Positions 57,025-64,000 of a stretch of DNA of 64,000 nt are shown here, piece by piece; positions within the stretch are counted from its first letter, which is position 1; every line of letters begins with the position of its first letter. The DNA lies in contig NC_092601.1 in assembly GCF_047663525.1 (NCBI RefSeq), forward strand, positions 18,561,501 to 18,625,500, in the 5' to 3' direction. Under the pieces are notes generated by a model that did not search any database, was not told where the DNA came from, and was given only the letters and a program-made list of their open reading frames with translations. The position numbers were made by a program, and so were the translations under genes. This stretch comes from Anas platyrhynchos. Its lineage: Eukaryota > Chordata > Aves > Anseriformes > Anatidae.

Positions 57025-60000
57025 GAATTAATGATACTGTTGAAAATGTTTTTGTGTCAAAACTGCATCACACAATTTTGGAGAGCAATTAGCATGAAAT
57101 GAGATGGAGGCTGCTGACAGTAATGTGCTGTCTTAAGTGTCACTCGTCTGTGAAATTACGCAAGTACCCCAGTGCCATGGCTGAGCATAGGATAATAAAT
57201 ATACCTGCATAATTAGCCTTAAAAGTGACATTACTCATCACAACGAACATTGTGACAAAGCAACTGGCCAGAACCGGACTTTGTATTTTACAGATTTCAC
57301 CCAAGGGTCTCATTTTTTTGGGTAGGAGCAGACCTGAGGCACTGCTTCCCACAGGCCTGGAGCACTGAGGACCTAATCCTGCGAACTGTGGCCCTACAAG
57401 CATGTTTTTCCCATCAGCGGCCTGTGTGATGTTCCTGGTGAAAGGAAGCACCTGACTCTTTTCCAGGGTGCCACAGTGGCTTGCAGGCAGCAGTCCTGGC
57501 AACTTGTCAGCTGGGGCATTTTCTGCTTCTCGGATAATAGTTACTATAATCAGTCTGGAGAGGGAATTGCTGATGGTTTTGTGTCCCGTTGCTGAGAAGC
57601 TAAACTTCCATCAGCAACGCAAGCTCGAAATTCTTCTTCTTCTCCTTCTTATTTTTTTCTATGAGTCGGACTTTGCAGTCTCACAAAGTCCTCAACTTTA
57701 AAGTGGATCCAGGAAGTTTATTTTGAACAAAGAGCATGTAGGGTTGTTAATCCTTCCAGTGCAAGCTAGGAGGCCAGATCCAGACTGTCCTCTACAAGTA
57801 ACCGTCTGATGCTTAAAACAAACCTGGTCCACATGCTTCTGGCACGCTGCCGATGCAGCCTTCGGCAGAGGTTAGGTCTCCTTAACTTCTGCCTCCGGTC
57901 CTTGCTCCATGACACTGCCAAACAGCAAGTCTGAACAACCCCGTGTGATGTCCAGCACACTGCAGCTGTCTGTGGCTATAATATGGCTAGGTCTGTACAC
58001 AGGTATAAAATGTAAGAAAAAAATTATCTGTGCCATTTCAGTATCATTGCAGAAGATGCTGCTGCTTTCTTGATGTCTGGACCTTCAGCAAGTCAAACGA
58101 AGAATTGCTAAAAAGCCAACACTCAGTCTTTTCTCCAAAGTTGGTTTTCAACTCATCGTCATTCTGAAAAATCATATTGCCAGTGTGTGTGAGTCATGGG
58201 TGTAGATTAATTTATTTCACAGTGCAAAGAGGTTTTTATAATACTCTTTCAATGGATTGAATCATTCTTCACTGATGACTTAAGGATGCTGTTTTATTTC
58301 TCTCTGGATTGCAAATGGAGTCTGGATCTCATCACTAAGTGTGACCCAAAACTATAAAGAAATATAATCATATATAATTAACTAGGCTTCAGTGTATCAT
58401 TGCTTGGTTGGTACTTAGTTCTATGTATTGTCAAGATGACAATGTTTTCGTCCCAAGATAAAGGGTTAATAATGATGCTAGTGGTAGTTAATCTCCATGT
58501 TTAATTGCTAAATATTACATGATAATCTCAGAAGAAAAAGGCACTCTTCAAGTCATTTAATCAGCAATAAATATACTTTGGAATAATTGATAATTCTGCA
58601 GATGAGTTTTCTTCATAGATTTTTTCAAATCCATTTTACTCAGAAGAGCAGTGGATCAAATATTTATAGTTTAGCACTAAAATACTGCCAAAGTGTAGAG
58701 CTAAAGGTTACGCCTTAGATTAATTTCACACTCACAGCTTGAGGTGGATGCGGTTCATTTGCAGTGAAGCTACTTAGTGCATAGTAGCGAGATGCACTTT
58801 CATTTGACAAAGTTTCTGTTAGAAGTGACAATTTTCTCAGAGCTTAATATATTTTTTTTAAGTCTCAGGCACTCTTTAGCTGCAAAGGAGGTAGCTGGGT
58901 CTGTGTTTCTCCCTCTGCTTTGTCCGGGATCGTGCCAGAGGCAGCGGTCCAGCCTCTGCTGTCACCTCGTCCTGCAGCCAGCAGTGCCTGGCAGTGCAGC
59001 AGGGCAAGGTCTGCAGCCACACTGTCCTTGCAGGGTGCTGGCTTCTGCATCCACAGAGCCTGGAGGTGGAAGCTGGAGCTTTATATGAGCATGGGGCAAC
59101 ACCGGGCTCCTCTGTCCAGCTGGGCTGCAAGCTATTCAGGTCCCTCACTTCAAGGCAGCCTAAATTTACAGCCCTGAACGTCCACAGTCTTTGGAGATCA
59201 GTGCATTTCTCTAATCATTTTATGCTATTATAAAGTCAGCATTGTTTGTCCCAAGCACACCACATTGCCTTCCTCCAAGACGTCCCCTCTTGTCAGGCTG
59301 GAACCAGTTGTGCAGCATTTCAAGGTGTGCATGTGTCAGTGGGGTTTGGCCATTTTTTAGTCTCAGGTTTGGATCAAACATACCAACGACTGTATCTGTG
59401 GGACTGGAAGAAAGGTGGCCTGTTGTTTTCCCACATTTAAAAAAATATCCCAACCTGCAATTATTAATCACACCAGTTGTTCACCTGTTTTAGTGGAAGC
59501 TTGTTTTTCTTTCTAGAAGTTCAATTGCAGAGGCACACAAAGGCTTCAGCCTCTCCATTTGCCAACAGGCACGATGCACTTTGTAAGATTTCAGATTTCA
59601 CGAGGGAATTTTCCTCCAAAATCTAAATGTGAGAAAAAAGCATAATTTAGTGCTCCAAGCTTTTCTGAAAAGCGGTGGTTCCTTAAAGAGGGAGAGGATG
59701 AGCAGGGAGGGGAGCTATCCTTAAAGCATAGATAGAGGTACATGCTGGGAAGCAGAGTTGTATTTTAAGGCATTCGTAAACATTAGCCTAGTGATAGGGT
59801 TTTCTTTAGCAACTGCATGTTGGAGGATGAGAGCACGCTAAGTGCAGCTAACAGAAAGCATAGTACCTCGACGGGAATTCAAAGAAACAGCGGGGGGAAG
59901 GAGCGGCATTAAGCTTTCAAGGTGAAGAGCCAATGTGCAAATTCCCAGAACAGGAAGAGGGCCTCGGGAGAGCTCGGCTTTCAAATAACATTAAGGCAGC

Positions 60001-61389
60001 TAACGTAAATGGACAGGAGCAAAGCAAAGGCAGCGCCGAGCTGCCTCCTACCCGCAGTGATTGCACCGGGAGCAGAGCTCGTGGGGCCACGGGACCGGGC
60101 AGTGCGGGGGCTTCAGTGGTGCTCAGGAAGCTGAGCCATGACCCAGCCCCAGACACTGGCCCCTGGACAGCCCTGGCAAATGCCTGGATGTCTAGGTGTG
60201 CTTTTTCAGACTGCATCCCCCTTTTACATTGGGCAGGCTCATAAGGCTCCTGGCTCCTCATCCCGGCCAAGCAGACTGCTCTGAGAGATGTCATTTTTCT
60301 GTGTGCTGCTGGATTTTGGGGGCGTCCGTCTCACACCTACAAGGACTGCATAAATAACTAAGAATTGCATGCCATCAGTGTAGGACATCGTGCTTCTTCT
60401 TATTGCAACACAGTTGTAGCACATTTGATTCCACTTGTAAGGATGGCCCGGAAACAGGACTGCTAATGTGCCTCCTTTTTGATATCTCAGAAGGTTTTAC
60501 AAATATAGCTCTTAATCCAGCAGCATGCGTGCCAAACCAAACACACTCCACCTGTGCAGAGTTGCTTAAAGACAAATTTTGTTCTCAGCTATATGCCTGG
60601 GAGCCCTCTGCTCCAATTATCTTACACACATATAATTGTGTGTACAATATAGCCTCAACTAATTAAATTTCAGGAAAATAGGAGAGCACTTCAGCGTTGT
60701 GTGGGATTTGGTTAAGAGATCTCAGAGCTGTCAAAGGAAAGATTCATCTCACAACTCTTCCTCCTTACAGTAAACATGCCTCAGATCAGAGCCAAATATA
60801 CGCTGCACTTCACACATCTGGGTATTAGCTCACTTTCATTATTGTAAATTACTTCCAGGAGAAAGACTGAATCATGGAATGGAGGGGGCTGAGAAATCTG
60901 CTTGCCTTAGAGACATTCATTTGATGTCATCTTTTTTTTCCCTTGCTCTTTTACCTGCTTTTCGGATTTTCGTCTTTGTTGCTTCCTTATTGCTTTTCTA
61001 AGGCAATATTGTCATAGCGCATCCTTGTGATTTTTTCATCATGATCCATTGGTGCTGCTATGCCGTGCCCAAACCACACTGTGATGGCATTGCTTCAGCC
61101 CCTGAGATGTTCAGAGGCTCTCCTGATACTCTGCCAGAGGTTGGAGGCAAAAGAGGCCAAACGGAGGCCTGGATGGGTGGTGATCCACTCCTTTCTGACA
61201 GCCCATCCCTCCACACCAGTGGCCCATTGGGGCCAGGTTCGTGTGTCTGAGTCACGTAGGAGGTGTGGGACTGTGTGAGATGCCGGGCTGCTTCGTTATG
61301 AAGTGACCAATTAGCCCGGTGTGATGGGCAGCACAGGGGGCCCGGGGCCGCACCTCCGCTCGGGTTTTGTCTCCGATCAGCAGTTCAGC

Positions 61390-61500
61390 TGTTCCCTCTC
61401 CGTACCTCAGTTTTAAGCAGAACTCATTCCACTGACTCAGCTGGGTGCCGTGGGGCCTAATTGTTGTCTATAAAGGGCTTTGGAATCCGAAGTGATCGAT
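61390..61500 (+). mobile_element. Possible MIR-like relic
   Basis: CCGTACCTCAGTTTT and, about 70 bp later, ATAAAGGGCTTTGGAATCC resemble the MIR core and its 3' AAAGCGCTTTGAGATCC block in the right order. The middle is too diverged to be sure. Confidence 0.4.
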
Positions 61501-62654
61501 GCTGTGAGTGTGTGTGTGATTAGGAGCTGCGTGCCCTGCCGTGGGCTCCGCTGCGGGGCCTGAGCGAACAAACAAGCTCATTTGGCTCGGAATGGCAAAC
61601 GCTAGGAAACTATGCAAAAGTACTCTGGGTCGGGCTTTTTATTTTATTCTTTTTTTGAAATTTAGTGCTAATGGATCCATTGTTTCATGTAAAGGTTTCT
61701 CCCACTTTTGTTATGGTGTGTGTGACATTCACAGTACTCTTTGTTCCATTAGCAAAGTAATTTGAGAGAGTTTATTATCCTTTGGAGACTTCACTGCTTG
61801 CTGTTTAACTTCCATGTGATTGGACCCTGGAAAAATCTCTTAAAATAGTGCACGAGCCTAAAAATAGTGATGAATTAGTCGTTTCTTAGGAATAAAATAA
61901 TTAATTTGGTGCACTTTGGAAGATCAGAAATGTTAGGAAACACCACTTACTGCTTCCTCTCTCTCTTCAGAGCCACCAAAACACATGAAAGGCTTTATGG
62001 TGGAGTCAAGGTGCCTCTCGCCTCGCCGTTTGAGATCGTAATTTGTTTGTATCAGCCACAGTTGCTTTACTTCAGAGGAACAGAGAAGTGGCATTTAATC
62101 AGCATGTTCTGAATCACCGGTGAAAGGAATCGCTCCCTCATCTGAATTTATCGCACCGGGACTCACTCTAGCTGCGAGGCGATGGCACACGGTGTTATTC
62201 CTGGGCTGCCTGTCGTGGCGGTGCCCGTGGGACTGCGCCCGCCTGGGTCCCACTCGCTAAGTGGCTCAGGCGCCCCGCCGGGCGAAACACGCTCGCTCTG
62301 ATTCACCGGGAGAGCTCAGCGGTGTGCTGGCTGCTGGAAGGCATCAGGGTTCGCTGAGCCACACGGGTGGGAATATTTTCTCCTTGCCGTGAAGCCTTCA
62401 GTAGCTCGGGGTTGGAGCAGCGCTGCAGGCAGTGGCGGCACGAGCTGGGGAAAGTTGGTGAAGGTTGAGCCGTGGCACCAGGGCGTGCAGGAGGAGACAA
62501 AGAGCAGGGCACAGCCACTATCCCCCAGCACAAGGGGTGTAAACCACGCTCCCTGCTACAGGGGGGACCTTCGGTGCCAGGTCGCTCACTCCCTGAGCTT
62601 CAAACCCCATGCAAAGGGCAACCCTCTGCAGCAGCACCCTGCTTGGCACAGCCC

Positions 62655-62800
62655 TGGGGAGCCTTCCTGCCCCTTTACCAGCCTTGTTGCCCTCCTCTGG
62701 GTGCTTGCAGGGACCATACCAGGCTTTTTAAGTTGTGGAGGCCAGAGCTGCATGCAGTATTCAAGGTGAGGCCTGAAAAAAGAGGATGGCTGCAGCTAAG
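62655..62800 (-). mobile_element. CR1 LINE internal fragment, reverse orientation
   Basis: ACCAGCCTTGTTGCCCTCCT, CCAGAGCTGCATGCAGTATT and TCAAGGTGAGGCCT match the reverse complement of the region of CR1 about 300-400 bp from its 3' end. Both ends are truncated. Confidence 0.85.
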
Positions 62801-64000
62801 AGAGGGCTGTGGTTCTGCAGAGTGCTGTGCGGCCAGAGGAGGGCAGGTTCTGTACCAACCTACGAGTCTCCTCATCCAAAATGGTCTTGTCTCCAGCCTC
62901 TCATTGAACTCCCACAGGGAGATGTTGGAGAGGCCAAATGGCCAAAAAGTGCCATATACAGAAATAAGCAGTAATGGCCAAGTGTGACAGAGGCCCCATC
63001 ACTGGGCTGGCCTCTTAAATTGCTTTGTTTTCATGCTCGGATGAGTTGCTAACCTTCCAATAAACACCAGAGTCATTATAATAAAAATGTGGAAAATGCT
63101 ATCATTAAACCACACCGGTTTATTTTTCAAGTGCCTCTTTCTGGGACATCAAATTCATTTAGATCATTCTCAAAAGCCACAAATCCTGAATGGGTGCAGT
63201 AATGTGTGTGGTGGGAGGCGAGAGCACAAGGCACATTAAATTGGGTAGAGGCAGGGCTCTGACAGGAGAGCTCGGCTGGCTTTATTGCAGGGGGTTAAGA
63301 CGTGACGCCTCGGGCTGCTCACCCCTCTTGCCCCCAGTTCTGCAGACTGAAACCCTGGTTCATGCCCTGACGTCTCATCTCAAGCCCCGCGGTGGAGACA
63401 GTGCAGGAGACAAAGGAGGCAGCTCCTGGAGAATCCGAGCAGGGAGCAGTGCCCAGGAGCCAGGGCCCTTCCTGTAGCAGAGCCTTCCCCTCACAGAAAC
63501 ACACATTTTGTTCCAAAATGCAGCAAAAAGGCTTTAGATCCTTCCAGCTGCAGAGCCAGCTGGTTAGATCCAGCTCCCCATCACCTCTACAAGTTTGGAA
63601 TAACTTCATCGAGGGTTTGCCTGAGCACTGGGGAAGCTGAGCAAAGTTTTGGCTCAGTCTCCATGTTGTTGGCAAATGTGGTGCTGGGGCTAATTGAGTT
63701 AATTAAGTGAAAACAGAGATGTGAGGTTTTTGAAGGGACTTGAGATTGGCTGGACTCCGCTCAGGTGAAAACAAGCACACGTAGCTTACAGAAGTGACCT
63801 AAAAGGCTGAAATCCTGGGTGAGCCTGCACTAAACTTCCATAGGAGCCAGGCGTTGTTCAAAAGCTCTTTATCTGCCAAGAGGAATCAAGATTTTGTTCA
63901 TCTGAGGAGTTCCTGGCACGAAGGCCCCCTCGGAGCAGCACAGCGTGATCGATGTGTCCATGGGCGTGCTTATGGCGTCTGCAGAAACATCAGTTCTGTG

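Larger units (their letters stand above)
55822..64000. other. Right flank, no gene recognised
   Basis: No exon of NPW or another known neighbour was recognised in 8.2 kb. The sequence alternates GC-moderate DNA with AT-rich blocks (56.4-57.1, 58.0-58.8, 60.4-60.9, 61.6-62.1 and 63.0-63.2 kb). It has a 15-C run at 57010-57024, a possible MIR relic at about 61390-61500 and a CR1 fragment at about 62655-62800. Conserved regulatory elements are possible but cannot be judged without alignment. Confidence 0.55.

Noticed and set aside
57140-57502. Minus-strand frame of 120 codons with hydrophobic C-terminus
   Set aside because: No recognisable family, no start context and no flanking splice-compatible exons.

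Overview
This is vertebrate nuclear DNA, almost certainly from a bird. Three intron-bearing genes can be rebuilt exon by exon, all introns have GT/AG ends, and several fragments carry the 3' end typical of CR1 LINEs (closing with ATTCTGTGAT or close variants), the dominant bird retroposon. I cannot settle the species. The gene order GFER (+), SYNGR3 (+), ZNF598 (-) matches, from general knowledge, human 16p13.3. NOXO1 and NPW, which flank this trio in mammals, were not recognised here.

Layout. 1-3110: left flank with one poly(A) signal on each strand and a perfectly periodic minisatellite (8 x 46 bp) that runs up to the GFER promoter. 3114-4927: GFER, three exons, about 191 aa, a sulfhydryl oxidase; a long AT-rich region with several poly(A) signals follows to about 7.9 kb. 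7.9-16.2 kb: intergenic, with an old MIR-like SINE and, just before SYNGR3, a 600-bp minisatellite of 20-bp units. 16369-33423: SYNGR3, four exons, 230 aa, with introns of about 9.8, 4.6 and 2.0 kb and an inferred 3' UTR of about 5.1 kb. 38.5 kb: SYNGR3 and ZNF598 end tail to tail, their poly(A) signals 45 bp apart. 40532-55381 (minus strand): ZNF598, twelve exons, 884 aa, with every intron phase consistent. 54.9-55.75 kb: CpG-rich ZNF598 promoter. 55.8-64 kb: no gene recognised; AT-rich blocks, a CR1 fragment and a possible MIR relic.

The genes do not form one pathway. GFER works in mitochondrial disulfide relay, SYNGR3 in synaptic vesicles, and ZNF598 in ribosome-collision quality control. 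What they share is conserved synteny and the arrangement of their ends. I saw no prokaryotic-type system, CRISPR array, tRNA, rRNA or intact mobile element. The most interesting signals are regulatory or structural: CR1 remnants next to two splice sites, tandem repeats next to two promoters, the tail-to-tail poly(A) arrangement, a poly(A) signal 14 nt after the ZNF598 stop, and a weak first donor in ZNF598 whose retention would give a RING-only protein.
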